From Bacteroidota bacterium (lineage in GTDB: Bacteria; Bacteroidota; Bacteroidia; Chitinophagales; Chitinophagaceae), in the NCBI GenBank assembly GCA_013288945.1, contig JABDAZ010000027.1, positions 1 through 40,623 of the forward strand: a stretch of 40,623 nt of DNA. Reading direction: 5' to 3'. How positions within the stretch are numbered: position 1 is the stretch's first letter; every line of letters begins with the position of its first letter. A program made the translations under genes and the position numbers. Of the stretch, positions 6,932-16,703 are shown in pieces. The notes beneath the pieces are model-generated. The model was not told the origin of the DNA. It saw nothing but the letters and a program-made list of their open reading frames with translations, and ran no database searches.

Positions 6932-9900
6932 TTAATTATTAACAATGGAAGACTTCGCTTTTTTCTCTTGCAAAACTTTTTTATAATCTTTCGGAAAAAC
7001 TTTTACAAAATTTTTCAATTGATTATCAAAATCATCCAGCACAAATTTTGCAACACTGCTTCCGGTAAATGCATAATGGCGTTGGATCATTTCTTTCAGC
7101 TCATTAATATCATCTTCTTCAACGCGATCCAAATCAACCATTTCTTTATTACAAAAAGATGGGAACTGATTATTGACATCATAAATATATGCGATGCCGC
7201 CGCTCATTCCTGCAGCAAAATTTCTTCCCGTATTACCAAGAATTACAACGCGCCCGCCGGTCATATATTCGCAACCATGATCACCAACACCTTCTACAAC
7301 TGCCGTCACACCTGAGTTTCGCACGCCGAAACGTTCGCCTGCTTTGCCTCTTATAAATGCTTCGCCAGAAGTGCCGCCATAAAAAGCAACGTTGCCAATA
7401 ATAATATTTTCTTCCGGAACAAAACCCGCATCTTGTGAAGGATACACAATCAATCTCGCGCCTGATAATCCTTTTCCAAAATAATCATTGGCATCGCCTT
7501 CCAATTCAAGCGTTACGCCTTTTGTATTAAAGGCTGCAAAACTTTGTCCTGCAGTTCCAATAAATTTAAAATGAATTGTGTCTTCCGGCAAGCCTGCTGA
7601 TTTATAGATTTTCGAAATTTCGTTTGATAAAATTGTTCCGGTTGTCCTGTCTGTATTTCTGATCTTAAATTCTGCAAAAACTTTTTGTTGAATTTCCAAT
7701 GCAGGTTTTGCGGCTGTTAATAATTTCCAGTCAAGTACATTATTAATACCATGATCCTGTTCTTCCTGTTTGTAAGAACCGGTATATAATGATGCGTGTT
7801 CTTTATAAAGAATTTGCGAGAGATCTAATTTTTTATATTTCCAGTGAGAAATATTTTCGCGCGGCGTGAGGCAATCAACTTGCCCAACCATCTCGTTAAT
7901 CGTGCGAAAACCAAGCTCAGCCATTATTTCACGCAGTTCCTGTGTAAGAAATTTAAATAGGTTAACGATATGATCTGCATCGCCTGTAAAACGTTTGCGC
8001 AATTCAGGATCTTGTGTTGCTACGCCAACGGGACAAGTATTCATGTGGCATTTGCGCATCATGATACAACCTTCAACAACAAGTGCAGCTGTTGCAACGC
8101 CCCATTCTTCCGCGCCAAGTAAAGTTGCCACTGCAATATCGCGGCCTGTTTTTAATTGTCCGTCAGTTTGCAAAACAACGCGGCTGCGCAATTTATTTTT
8201 TACCAATGTTTGATGAGATTCTGCCAAACCCAATTCCCATGGCAAGCCAGCATGTTTAATAGAACTCACTGGCGACGCGCCTGTTCCGCCATCATGTCCT
8301 GAAACTAATATCACATCTGATTTTGCTTTTGCAACACCGGCAGCAATTGTTCCAACGCCAGCTTTTGAAACCAGTTTCACACTTATTCTTGCATCTCGGT
8401 TTGCATTTTTTAAATCAAAAATTAATTGCGCTAAATCTTCAATGGAATAAATATCGTGGTGCGGTGGCGGAGATATTAATCCAACACCTGGTGTTGAATG
8501 GCGAACTTTTCCAATCCATTCATCTACTTTGTATCCTGGCAATTGGCCGCCTTCACCGGGTTTCGCGCCTTGCGCCATTTTTATCTGCAACTCATTTGCC
8601 ATCGTGAGATAATAACTTGTAACACCAAATCGTGCAGATGCAACCTGTTTAATCGCAGACTTCATTGAATCGCCATTCGGCAATGTTTCATATCTCAATT
8701 CATCTTCACCGCCCTCGCCGGTATTGCTTTTTCCACCGAGACGGTTCATCGCAATTGCTAATGTTGAATGCGCTTCATGTGAAATAGATCCAAAACTCAT
8801 TGCGCCAGTTGCGAATCTTTTATAAATATTTTCCGCAGGTTCCACTTCATTAATATTAATAGAAGCGCGGTTTGGTTTGAATGAAAATAAACTTCTTAAT
8901 GTTGCTGCTTTTTCACCTTGGTCATTAACAAGCTTTGAATATTTTTTAAACGTATTATAATCATTCATCTTTGCAGCATATTGTAACAGATGAATGGTTT
9001 GCGGATTGAATAAATGAAATTCACCTTTGCGTTTCCATTGATAAATTCCGCCAGCCGGCAAACGTTCAACCGGAATATCTTTACTGCTGAATGCTAGAAA
9101 ATGTTTCGCTAAAGTTTCGCGTGCAATTTCATCCAAACCCATTCCTTCAATGCGTGAAGTTGCGCCGGTGAAATATTTATCTACAACGGTTTTATTAAGA
9201 CCAATGATTTCAAAAATTTGCGCGCCCTGGTAAGATTGCAAAGTTGAAATGCCCATTTTAGAAAACACTTTCAGCAAGCCGTCATTAACAGCTTTGATAT
9301 AATTTTTCTTGAGTTGTTCAACATCTAAATTCGTTTCTAATTTTCCTGTCAACTTCATATCACGAATGGTTGAAATGGCGAGATATGGATTAATAGCAGT
9401 TACGCCAAAACCAATCAGGCATGCGAAATGATGCACTTCCCAAACATCACCAGCTTCTAAAATTAAACCGACAGAACCGCGCAAACCCTTTCTTATTAAA
9501 TGATGATGAACCGCAGCCGTAGCCAGCAATGTAGGAATAGGAGCGTGGTCAGAATCAATCGCACGATCGGATAATATTAATACTTCAAATCCATCATCAA
9601 CTGCATCAACAGCATAACGGCACAAACGATCTAAACCAGCTTGTAATGATCCAGATTTTCCATCTGCGCGAAAATATGTTTGCAAAGTTTTCGCTTGAAA
9701 TTTTCCGGTGTCAATACTTCTTATTTTTTCTAATTCGTGATTGCTTAATACAGGGTGTTTTAATGCAACGCTGTGACAAGCCAATGGATCTTCTTCCAAT
9801 AAATTTCCGTTGCCACCTGCAAAAGCTGCGAGCGACATTACCAAACGCTCACGTATTGGATCGATTGGCGGATTGGTTACCTGCGCAAAAAGTTGTTTAA

Positions 9901-11449
9901 AATAACTGCTTAAATGCTGTGGCTGGTCGCTTAATACTGCCAATGGAATATCTGATCCCATTGAACCAAGCGGTTCTTTTGCATCAAGCGCCATGGGTGC
10001 AATAATGGTTTCCAAATCTTCTGTTGAATAACCAAATGCTTTTTGATATTTAAAAATTTGATCGTGTTCAAGATGTGTAAATAAAACCCTTGGCTCTGGT
10101 AATTCTTCTAGTCTTATTTTATATTTATTCAACCATTCTGCATAAGGTTTTTGCGAACAGATATCATTCTTCAATTCATCATCACTAATAATTCTTCCCT
10201 GTTCCAAATCAACCACAAACATTTTTCCTGGTTGCAATCTTCCTTTTTCTTTTATCAATTTTGGATCAACAGGAAGCACGCCTGTTTCAGATGCCATGAT
10301 AACACGATCATCTGTAGTAACACAATATCTTGACGGGCGCAAACCATTTCTGTCTAACGTTGCGCCTATAATTTTTCCATCTGTAAATGATATGGAAGCC
10401 GGGCCATCCCAAGGTTCCATAAATGATGCATGAAATTCGTAGAAAGATTTTTTAACCGGATCCATTTGTTCGTTGCCATCCCATGCTTCGGGGATTAACA
10501 TCATCATGGTGTGCGGTAAAGATCTTCCGCATAATGTAAGCAGCTCGATCATATTATCAAGGCACGCAGAATCTGATTGTCCGGGTGCCACAAGCGGCAG
10601 CAACATATCCATTTCTTCTTTAGAAAAAAATGAAGAAACAAATCCGCGCTCGCTTGTTTTTAACCAGTTTAAATTTCCTTGCAACGTATTAATCTCGCCA
10701 TTGTGCGCGATGTAGCGAAATGGCTGCGCGAGTTTCCATGAAGGAAAAGTATTTGTTGCGAAACGCGAGTGTATTAATCCGAATGCAGAAACAATTCTTT
10801 TGTTGCTGAGATCAGGGAAATAATGACGAACCTGCAAACTTGTGAGCTGGCCTTTGTAAACAATTGTTTTATAAGAAAGCGATGCAAAATAAAAACCGAT
10901 TGCATCTTTTTTTACAGAATTTAAAATGGTGTGGCTCGCATAATTGCGGAGCACAAATAACTTTCTTTCAAAATCATCCGGGTTATTAATGTGATCAGGG
11001 CTTGCTATAAAAACCTGCTCTATTTCCGGTTCCACAGATAATGCGGTTGCACCAATTCCATCAGCATTAACAGGCACTTTTCTATAACCTAAAATTTCCA
11101 ATCCCAATTTTTCTGCAGAACGATTGAAGATATCACGGCATTCTTCTTTTAAACGAATATCGCGCGGAAAGAAAATCATTCCGACACCATATTTTCCAAA
11201 TGCGGGTAAATGAATGCCAAGCTTCACACATTCATCAAAGAAAAATTCATGCGGGATTTGAATCATAATTCCTGCGCCATCACCGGAATTAATTTCTGCG
11301 CCACATGCGCCACGGTGTTCCATGTTTTCCAAAATCGTTAATGCATCAGAAACTATCTGGTGCGATTTGTGGCTTTTTATATTGGCAACAAAACCAATAC
11401 CGCATGCGTCGTGTTCAAAATCCGGAGAGTATAAACCCTTATTTTCCAT
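6932..11449 (-). CDS. gltB: Glutamate synthase large subunit
   Basis: 1505 residues, full length for GltB. The N-terminal class II glutamine amidotransferase domain begins at Cys16 (DACGIGF), the nucleophile that is exposed after removal of a 15-residue propeptide. Next come the central domain and the FMN-binding synthase domain (GEGGEDELRYE, PGEGGQLPGYKV, GHDGGTGASP). The 3Fe-4S motif CHMNTCPVG is near residue 1130. The C-terminal beta-helix domain has the expected repeats (GNVAFYGGTSGEAFIRG, GCEYMTGGRVVILG). It makes two glutamates from glutamine and 2-oxoglutarate with GltD. It follows ilvA by 145 bases on the same strand, so glutamate supply sits beside the transaminase-dependent branched-chain pathway. 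A copy of its 3' end is left downstream. Confidence 0.97.
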   Translation of the reverse strand: MENKGLYSPDFEHDACGIGFVANIKSHKSHQIVSDALTILENMEHRGACGAEINSGDGAGIMIQIPHEFFFDECVKLGIHLPAFGKYGVGMIFFPRDIRLKEECRDIFNRSAEKLGLEILGYRKVPVNADGIGATALSVEPEIEQVFIASPDHINNPDDFERKLFVLRNYASHTILNSVKKDAIGFYFASLSYKTIVYKGQLTSLQVRHYFPDLSNKRIVSAFGLIHSRFATNTFPSWKLAQPFRYIAHNGEINTLQGNLNWLKTSERGFVSSFFSKEEMDMLLPLVAPGQSDSACLDNMIELLTLCGRSLPHTMMMLIPEAWDGNEQMDPVKKSFYEFHASFMEPWDGPASISFTDGKIIGATLDRNGLRPSRYCVTTDDRVIMASETGVLPVDPKLIKEKGRLQPGKMFVVDLEQGRIISDDELKNDICSQKPYAEWLNKYKIRLEELPEPRVLFTHLEHDQIFKYQKAFGYSTEDLETIIAPMALDAKEPLGSMGSDIPLAVLSDQPQHLSSYFKQLFAQVTNPPIDPIRERLVMSLAAFAGGNGNLLEEDPLACHSVALKHPVLSNHELEKIRSIDTGKFQAKTLQTYFRADGKSGSLQAGLDRLCRYAVDAVDDGFEVLILSDRAIDSDHAPIPTLLATAAVHHHLIRKGLRGSVGLILEAGDVWEVHHFACLIGFGVTAINPYLAISTIRDMKLTGKLETNLDVEQLKKNYIKAVNDGLLKVFSKMGISTLQSYQGAQIFEIIGLNKTVVDKYFTGATSRIEGMGLDEIARETLAKHFLAFSSKDIPVERLPAGGIYQWKRKGEFHLFNPQTIHLLQYAAKMNDYNTFKKYSKLVNDQGEKAATLRSLFSFKPNRASININEVEPAENIYKRFATGAMSFGSISHEAHSTLAIAMNRLGGKSNTGEGGEDELRYETLPNGDSMKSAIKQVASARFGVTSYYLTMANELQIKMAQGAKPGEGGQLPGYKVDEWIGKVRHSTPGVGLISPPPHHDIYSIEDLAQLIFDLKNANRDARISVKLVSKAGVGTIAAGVAKAKSDVILVSGHDGGTGASPVSSIKHAGLPWELGLAESHQTLVKNKLRSRVVLQTDGQLKTGRDIAVATLLGAEEWGVATAALVVEGCIMMRKCHMNTCPVGVATQDPELRKRFTGDADHIVNLFKFLTQELREIMAELGFRTINEMVGQVDCLTPRENISHWKYKKLDLSQILYKEHASLYTGSYKQEEQDHGINNVLDWKLLTAAKPALEIQQKVFAEFKIRNTDRTTGTILSNEISKIYKSAGLPEDTIHFKFIGTAGQSFAAFNTKGVTLELEGDANDYFGKGLSGARLIVYPSQDAGFVPEENIIIGNVAFYGGTSGEAFIRGKAGERFGVRNSGVTAVVEGVGDHGCEYMTGGRVVILGNTGRNFAAGMSGGIAYIYDVNNQFPSFCNKEMVDLDRVEEDDINELKEMIQRHYAFTGSSVAKFVLDDFDNQLKNFVKVFPKDYKKVLQEKKAKSSIVNN

Positions 11450-11524
11450 TTTCTCTTAATTGAATATTTGCAAAATAAATATGGATTCTTAGAATTTATC
11501 TAAGTAATTGAGCAAGCAAGCGTA

Positions 11525-11532
11525 TAAAGTTA
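11525..11532 (-). promoter_or_regulatory. Possible -7 element upstream of gltB (TAACTTTA)
   Basis: On the minus strand TAACTTTA matches TAnnTTTG at all but the last base and lies 75 bases before the gltB ATG, in the 145-base gap after ilvA. No matching TTTG at the right distance was found, so gltB may instead be read from further upstream. Confidence 0.3.
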
Positions 11533-11594
11533 GCAAAAAAATACCGTTTTTTATATAGAATGAATTGTGTTTTTTTACACAAAATCAACAAATA

Positions 11595-12851
11595 TTAAAC
11601 CAGGTATCCGAATAAATTATCCTGTTTTTTTAACTCTGTAAAATTGATATTGTAGCGGTTTAAATTTTCCATTAATGCTTCATAATCTTCTCGCGATTTC
11701 AATTCAATGCCAACCAAAGCCGGCCCGGTTTCTTTATTATGTTTTTGCATGTATTCAAAACGAACGATATCATCATTTGGCCCGAGCACATGGTTTACAA
11801 ATTCTTTCAATGCACCGGGACGCTGTGCAAAACGGATTAAGAAATAATGTTTCAACCCTTCATATTGCAAAGAGCGTTCTTTAATTTCCTGCATGCGGTC
11901 AATATCATTATTGCTTCCGCTTACAATACAAACCACATTTTTTCCTTTGATTTCATTTGCAAAATCATCAAGCGCAGCAATTGACAATGCGCCTGCAGGT
12001 TCTACAACAATCGCATCTTCATTATATAATTTTAAAATCGTTGAACAAACTTTTCCTTCATTAATAAGGTGCACGTCATCCAATACTTCTTTGCAAATTT
12101 TGAAAGTAATGTCACCAGTTCGTCTTACAGAAGCACCGTCAACAAAGCGTTCTATATTATCAAGCGTAATTGGATGGCCAACTTTCAACGCTTCATATAA
12201 AGATGGCGCGCCTTCAGGTTCTACGCCAATTGTTTTTGTTGATGGGCTGAATGTTTTAAAATAAGTTCCAACGCCAGATGCTAATCCGCCGCCGCCAACT
12301 GGTATAAATAAAAAATCTACTTGCGATAAATCTTCCAATATTTCAACGCCAACGGTTCCTTGTCCTTCAATAATTTTATAATCATCAAATGGCGGAATAA
12401 AAGTCATTCCATTTTCTTCGGTAAATTTCTTTGCAGCAACCGCGCAATCATCAAATGTGTCGCCAACCAATTTAATTTCAATTTTATCTTCACCAAACAT
12501 TTTTGTTTGATGCACTTTTTGGTTCGGTGTAATAATTGGCATAAACACTACGCCATGCACATTTAATTTTTTACATGAATACGCAAAACCCTGCGCATGG
12601 TTTCCTGCACTTGCACAAACAACTCCTTTTTGTATTTGTTCATTTGGCAACGTACTCATCATATTATAAGCGCCACGCAATTTGTATGAACGAACCACCT
12701 GCAAATCTTCTCTTTTCAAATACACATTGGCATTATACCTGCGCGACAAACTTCTGTTGAGTTGCAACGGCGTCCTGATTACGATTTTGCTTAACCGCTC
12801 TGTTGCTTTTGCAAAATCTAATATGGGCGTTGCTTTTTCTTTCACATTCAT
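11595..12851 (-). CDS. ilvA: Threonine dehydratase (threonine ammonia-lyase), biosynthetic
   Basis: 418 residues. It converts threonine to 2-oxobutanoate, the first committed step to isoleucine. Lys57 in VRSYKLRGAYN is the PLP-binding lysine, GGGGLASG near residue 187 holds the cofactor phosphate, and SGSNNDID comes near the end of the catalytic domain. The last ~90 residues (YFLIRFAQRPGALKEFVNHVLG...) form one ACT-like domain, the usual site of isoleucine feedback. It is the last ilv gene of the minus-strand series, 123 bases after ilvC, and the gap contains a long hairpin repeat, so it may be read at a reduced level or from its own promoter. Confidence 0.95.
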   Translation of the reverse strand: MNVKEKATPILDFAKATERLSKIVIRTPLQLNRSLSRRYNANVYLKREDLQVVRSYKLRGAYNMMSTLPNEQIQKGVVCASAGNHAQGFAYSCKKLNVHGVVFMPIITPNQKVHQTKMFGEDKIEIKLVGDTFDDCAVAAKKFTEENGMTFIPPFDDYKIIEGQGTVGVEILEDLSQVDFLFIPVGGGGLASGVGTYFKTFSPSTKTIGVEPEGAPSLYEALKVGHPITLDNIERFVDGASVRRTGDITFKICKEVLDDVHLINEGKVCSTILKLYNEDAIVVEPAGALSIAALDDFANEIKGKNVVCIVSGSNNDIDRMQEIKERSLQYEGLKHYFLIRFAQRPGALKEFVNHVLGPNDDIVRFEYMQKHNKETGPALVGIELKSREDYEALMENLNRYNINFTELKKQDNLFGYLV

Positions 12852-12890
12852 GTTAAAGAGTGTTATTAATAATTTTTTTGGCTGTTAACT

Positions 12891-12964
12891 ATTAGCCATT
12901 AGCTGTTGGCTAAGAAAATAAAATGCATTTATTACAAGCTAATAGCTAACAGCTAATGGCTAAT
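12891..12964. repeat. Long inverted repeat between ilvC and ilvA
   Basis: 22-base arms at 12891-12912 (ATTAGCCATTAGCTGTTGG then CTA) and 12943-12964 pair with one mismatch around a 30-base loop. The words TTAGCTATTAGC and GCTAATGGCTAA are shared with the hairpin after leuB at 24681-24705. It can fold in RNA from either strand. There is no clean U-run after the stem on the minus strand, so termination is uncertain. Confidence 0.8.
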
Positions 12965-12974
12965 TGCCAAAACA

Positions 12975-14024
12975 TTAATGTTGATTTTCCGGCCTCAGGC
13001 TTCTTACTGTTTTTCCGGTTTGCCACATCTCGCTGTCGCGTAATTCTTTTAATTCAACTTCTAATTTTTCACGATAATCTGCTTTGCTGTTGCTGTCAAT
13101 GCTGCGCTGGCTTTCTTTTCCTGCGGCAACACTTTCATACAAATCCGTAAACACAGGCAACGTTGCATCACGGAATTTTTTCCACCAATCCAATGCGCCG
13201 CGTTGTGCAGTTGTTGAGCAGTTTGCATACATCCAGTCCATTCCATTTTCTGCAACCAACGGCATTAATGATTGTGTAAGTTCTTCAACTGTTTCATTAA
13301 ATGCTTCAGAAGGAGAGTGGCCTTTTTTGCGGAGCACTTCATATTGTGCTGCAAAAATTCCTTGTATCGCGCCCATTAATGTCCCGCGTTCTCCAGTTAA
13401 ATCACTATATACTTCTTTACGAAAATCTGTTTCAAATAAATAACCGCTGCCAACTGCAATTCCCAACGCAATCACTCTGTCTTTTGCTTTGCCGGTTGCA
13501 TCCTGAAAAATTGCATAAGAACTATTCAATCCGCGGCCTTGCAAAAACATTCTTCTTAATGAAGTGCCCGAACCTTTTGGTGCAACTAAAAAAACATCCA
13601 CATCTTTCGGTGGAATAATTCCTGTTTGTTCATTAAACGTAATTCCAAAACCGTGAGAAAAATATAATGCTTTACCAGCAGTTAAATGTTTTTGAACAGT
13701 TGGCCACAATGCAATTTGCGCAGCATCGCTTAATAAATAACAAATGATGGTTCCTTTCTCCAGCGCTTCTTCAATATCAAATAAAGTTTTTCCCGGAACA
13801 AATCCATCACTCACTGCTTTATCCCAACTCTTGGAATTTTTGCGTTGGCCAACTATCACATTAATGCCATTGTCTTTTTGGTTCAGCGCCTGTCCCGGGC
13901 CTTGCACGCCATATCCTATTACTGCAACCACTTCATTCTTCAAAACTTCCTGCGCCTTTGCCAGCGGAAACTCTTCTCGTGTTACTACATTTTCAAGAGT
14001 GCCGCCAAAATTTAATTGTGCCAT
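12975..14024 (-). CDS. ilvC: Ketol-acid reductoisomerase (class I)
   Basis: 349 residues, class I length. It converts acetolactate or acetohydroxybutyrate to the dihydroxy acids with NADPH and Mg2+. The Rossmann motif GYGVQG is at residues 37-42. SHGFGITF, the metal-site region SDLTGERGTLMGAIQG and the later ENGMDWMYANCSTTAQRG, with the knotted C-terminal helices, follow in the expected order. It lies 98 bases after the alpha-galactosidase gene on the minus strand, and this gap carries copy C of the dispersed element. In the pathway it follows IlvBN and precedes IlvD. Confidence 0.96.
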   Translation of the reverse strand: MAQLNFGGTLENVVTREEFPLAKAQEVLKNEVVAVIGYGVQGPGQALNQKDNGINVIVGQRKNSKSWDKAVSDGFVPGKTLFDIEEALEKGTIICYLLSDAAQIALWPTVQKHLTAGKALYFSHGFGITFNEQTGIIPPKDVDVFLVAPKGSGTSLRRMFLQGRGLNSSYAIFQDATGKAKDRVIALGIAVGSGYLFETDFRKEVYSDLTGERGTLMGAIQGIFAAQYEVLRKKGHSPSEAFNETVEELTQSLMPLVAENGMDWMYANCSTTAQRGALDWWKKFRDATLPVFTDLYESVAAGKESQRSIDSNSKADYREKLEVELKELRDSEMWQTGKTVRSLRPENQH

Positions 14025-14088
14025 GTTGTTTTTTTATTTGTTGATTAAGATTTTATTTTTTGTTACCAGCAATTGTTTTTCATGTCAT

Positions 14089-14112
14089 CATCGTTGCGTC
14101 GCACACTTGTAC
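14089..14112 (-). repeat. Dispersed GTACAAG-type element, copy C
   Basis: Minus-strand core GTACAAGTGTGCGACGC then AACGATG, 65 bases upstream of ilvC in ilvC's direction. The left flank AATAATGAACC begins at the stop of the alpha-galactosidase gene: TAATG fuses its TAA stop with an ATG that would read MNRTYKCATQR and stop. The same TAATG arrangement occurs at copy F. Confidence 0.85.
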
Positions 14113-14122
14113 GTCCGGTTCA

Positions 14123-16303
14123 TTATTGAGCGGTAATTTCCAGCACAGCACTTTTTAATGAACCATACAGAAACCAGCTCAATCCTTCTTTCATTAAATA
14201 TTCGCCGCTAAAAATTTTTCCGCTTTCTTCAAATGCAGGCTGTTCGCCATCTTCCACATTTATTTCTTTAACAACATATTTTTTTGTTGCATCCAATCCT
14301 TCCATTTTTATTTTTTGATAACTATCACCATTGTGCAAATGCAAATTATACGCAAATAAAATTGCTTTCTGTTTGCTACTGTCTGCGTACAGTAATGAAG
14401 CAGTACTATTTTTATAAGGAGAAATTAAACGGTACAACAATCCATAATTAATTAAACTTTGCAAACGCTTATACGTATCAACAGAAGTTTTACAAAACTT
14501 AATTTCACCAGCAGTTAAATCGTTTACTTTAATATCAAAACCAAGTTTGCCTTGCATGGCAACATCAATTTTATATTTCAAACTTTCTTTTCCACCAGAA
14601 GTAACATGGTTGCACATTGTTGCCGCAGGAAAAAAATAAGAATAGTTCCATTGAATAAAAATCCTGTCGATTGCATCTGTATTATCGCTTGGCCAAAACT
14701 CATTAAAATAATGCAGCGCGCCATACTCCGCACGGCCACCACCACCGGAACACAACATCATTTCCAGTTGCGGATATTCCTTGCGGATGCGTTCTAAAAC
14801 TTTATAAAAACCATTTACATAATCTATATAAACCGCTTGCTGGTTTGCGCCAAGATAATTGCTGAAAGTATTCGTCATGTACCGGTTGCAATCCCATTTT
14901 ATATAAGCAATGCCGGGGTTTTTCGACAACAAATCATGCAAAATTCCAAATACAAAATCCTGCACTTTCGGGTTACATAAATCAAGTATTAATTGATTGC
15001 GGAACAAATCTTCTGATCTGTTTTTTAATTTTAATAACCATTCCGGATGTTGCGTATACAAATCACTTTTTGGATTAACCATTTCCGGTTCCACCCAAAT
15101 TCCAAAATGAATTCCTTTCGCTTCAGCCTGCTTTACCAAATATTCAATGCCATCAGGAATTGTTTTTCTATTTGGTTGCCAATCGCCCAAACCCGCAGTA
15201 TCACTGTGTCTTGGATGATTGTTGCCAAACCACCCGTCGTCCAATAAAAACAAATCGACACCTAGTTTTTTTGCACCGTCAAATAATTTTACCAATGTAT
15301 CCTGCGTAAAATTGAAATAAGTTGCTTCCCAGTTATTCAACAATGTTTGCCTTTTTTGATAACCGTTCCACACTGCATAATTCAATGCCCATGCATGTAA
15401 ATTTCTGCTCGCTTGTCCTTGCCCGTTTGATGAATACGTGAAAATAAAATGTGGCGTATTAAAAATTTCATTAGGTTTTAATTGATAAGCAGACGCATAA
15501 TTATTAATGCCGGAAATAATTTTTAAAGAATTTCCTTCATGCGTATTCATGCGGATATTTTCAAATTGCAAATTGAAATTTCCGCTCCATGCCAATGTTC
15601 CTGCAAAAACATTTCCTTCATTTTCGCTCAAAGTTTTATTTGGCGAAACCATAAAAAATGGAAACGAAGTATACGTTGCCCTTGCGCCGCCAAGTTTTGT
15701 TTGCACGCTATACAAACCTTCAGGCAATTTAAATTCTTCCGGTTCTACTTCGGTTTGATAATCGCCATAAAAATGTGTGAGATAAAAATTATCATCATTT
15801 AAACTGATAAATGAAGAAGCATAGCGCAACAGTGTTATAAAATTTTTTTCTTCATGATGAACAGTTGTCCATGTTTCAATAATATTTTCTTTATTAAAAG
15901 ATTTAAAATGAAGCGTTGTATAAAATGGATAAGCAGGATCTTTTAAATTGATATTGGTTATTGTAACATTATCATTTTGCTTTTCTGTTGAATAATCAAC
16001 ATAATTTAATTGAATAGAAATATTTCCATCAGCATGCTGCGCTTCAATCGCCGGTTCGCGTGTATAATTTAATCCGCCGCCGGGAAACGCAGGGCTGTTG
16101 CTGGTTTTAACGATATTATATAAAGCAGTATCTGAAAAATTATTTCCAAAATAGGCTTGTTGCAATTGTTTGTTTTCATCCACACGAAATATTAATGAAG
16201 TAGTATTTGTTTTAATAACAATTACCTGCGCATTAATATTTGCACATAAAAAATAAAATGCAAACAAAAAACAGAAAAATATTTTGATTAATAATTTATG
16301 CAT
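14123..16303 (-). CDS. Alpha-galactosidase, glycoside hydrolase family 36, exported
   Basis: 726 residues with an N-terminal signal peptide (FCFLFAFYFLCANINA). After an N-terminal beta-sandwich domain comes the GH36 barrel. YIKWDCNRY near residue 470 contains the nucleophile Asp, and PSDNTDAIDR near residue 540 contains the acid/base Asp. LLDDGWFGN and GIWVEPEMVNP are further family motifs. It releases terminal alpha-galactose from oligosaccharides, probably in the periplasm. Its start overlaps the end of the glyoxalase gene by 8 bases, so the two are translated together. Its place among branched-chain amino-acid genes has no metabolic explanation visible here, and no sugar transporter or regulator is nearby. 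Confidence 0.9.
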   Translation of the reverse strand: MHKLLIKIFFCFLFAFYFLCANINAQVIVIKTNTTSLIFRVDENKQLQQAYFGNNFSDTALYNIVKTSNSPAFPGGGLNYTREPAIEAQHADGNISIQLNYVDYSTEKQNDNVTITNINLKDPAYPFYTTLHFKSFNKENIIETWTTVHHEEKNFITLLRYASSFISLNDDNFYLTHFYGDYQTEVEPEEFKLPEGLYSVQTKLGGARATYTSFPFFMVSPNKTLSENEGNVFAGTLAWSGNFNLQFENIRMNTHEGNSLKIISGINNYASAYQLKPNEIFNTPHFIFTYSSNGQGQASRNLHAWALNYAVWNGYQKRQTLLNNWEATYFNFTQDTLVKLFDGAKKLGVDLFLLDDGWFGNNHPRHSDTAGLGDWQPNRKTIPDGIEYLVKQAEAKGIHFGIWVEPEMVNPKSDLYTQHPEWLLKLKNRSEDLFRNQLILDLCNPKVQDFVFGILHDLLSKNPGIAYIKWDCNRYMTNTFSNYLGANQQAVYIDYVNGFYKVLERIRKEYPQLEMMLCSGGGGRAEYGALHYFNEFWPSDNTDAIDRIFIQWNYSYFFPAATMCNHVTSGGKESLKYKIDVAMQGKLGFDIKVNDLTAGEIKFCKTSVDTYKRLQSLINYGLLYRLISPYKNSTASLLYADSSKQKAILFAYNLHLHNGDSYQKIKMEGLDATKKYVVKEINVEDGEQPAFEESGKIFSGEYLMKEGLSWFLYGSLKSAVLEITAQ

Positions 16304-16682
16304 CTTTTTGTGTTTCTTCCGGCAATTTTTCGTTGAATGAAATCCTGTTATTAAATGGATCGTTTACGATAAAAGTTAAGGAACTATAAAATGTTTTATC
16401 AATGCCTGGCTTATTGTATTTGTATTTTTTATTAATGAGTTCTTCATGATATGCTTTCACGCCTTCGCACCAAACAAACACATGCGAACCAGGCGTTCCA
16501 TCACCATGATGTTCGCTTAAATGAAAAACAATTCCATCTCTTTCCACTTCCAGATAAACCGGCGCGCCTTCATGAAAATGATGTTCCCAAACAATTTTAA
16601 ATCCAAGCCAGTCAATATAAAATTCGATCGCTTTTTTATAATCGAATATCCTGAGAATTGGTATTGTTCTGATTAAATTCAT
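16296..16682 (-). CDS. Glyoxalase / bleomycin-resistance-like (VOC) protein
   Basis: 128 residues from the ATG at 16682. The start MNLIRTIPILRIFDYKKAIEFYIDWLGF-type N-terminus, then FHEGAPVYLEVERDGIVFHLSEHHGDGTPGS and the C-terminal FIVNDPFNNRISFNE, is the paired beta-alpha-beta-beta-beta fold of the vicinal oxygen chelate family, closest in style to bleomycin-binding proteins. The actual ligand is unknown. An in-frame extension to 16736 exists, but its 18 extra residues are only the translation of the hairpin repeat at 16704-16737, so the shorter start is preferred. Its end overlaps the alpha-galactosidase start. Confidence 0.8.
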   Translation of the reverse strand: MNLIRTIPILRIFDYKKAIEFYIDWLGFKIVWEHHFHEGAPVYLEVERDGIVFHLSEHHGDGTPGSHVFVWCEGVKAYHEELINKKYKYNKPGIDKTFYSSLTFIVNDPFNNRISFNEKLPEETQKDA

Positions 16683-16703
16683 TATTAATAAAATTCTTTG
16701 TTT

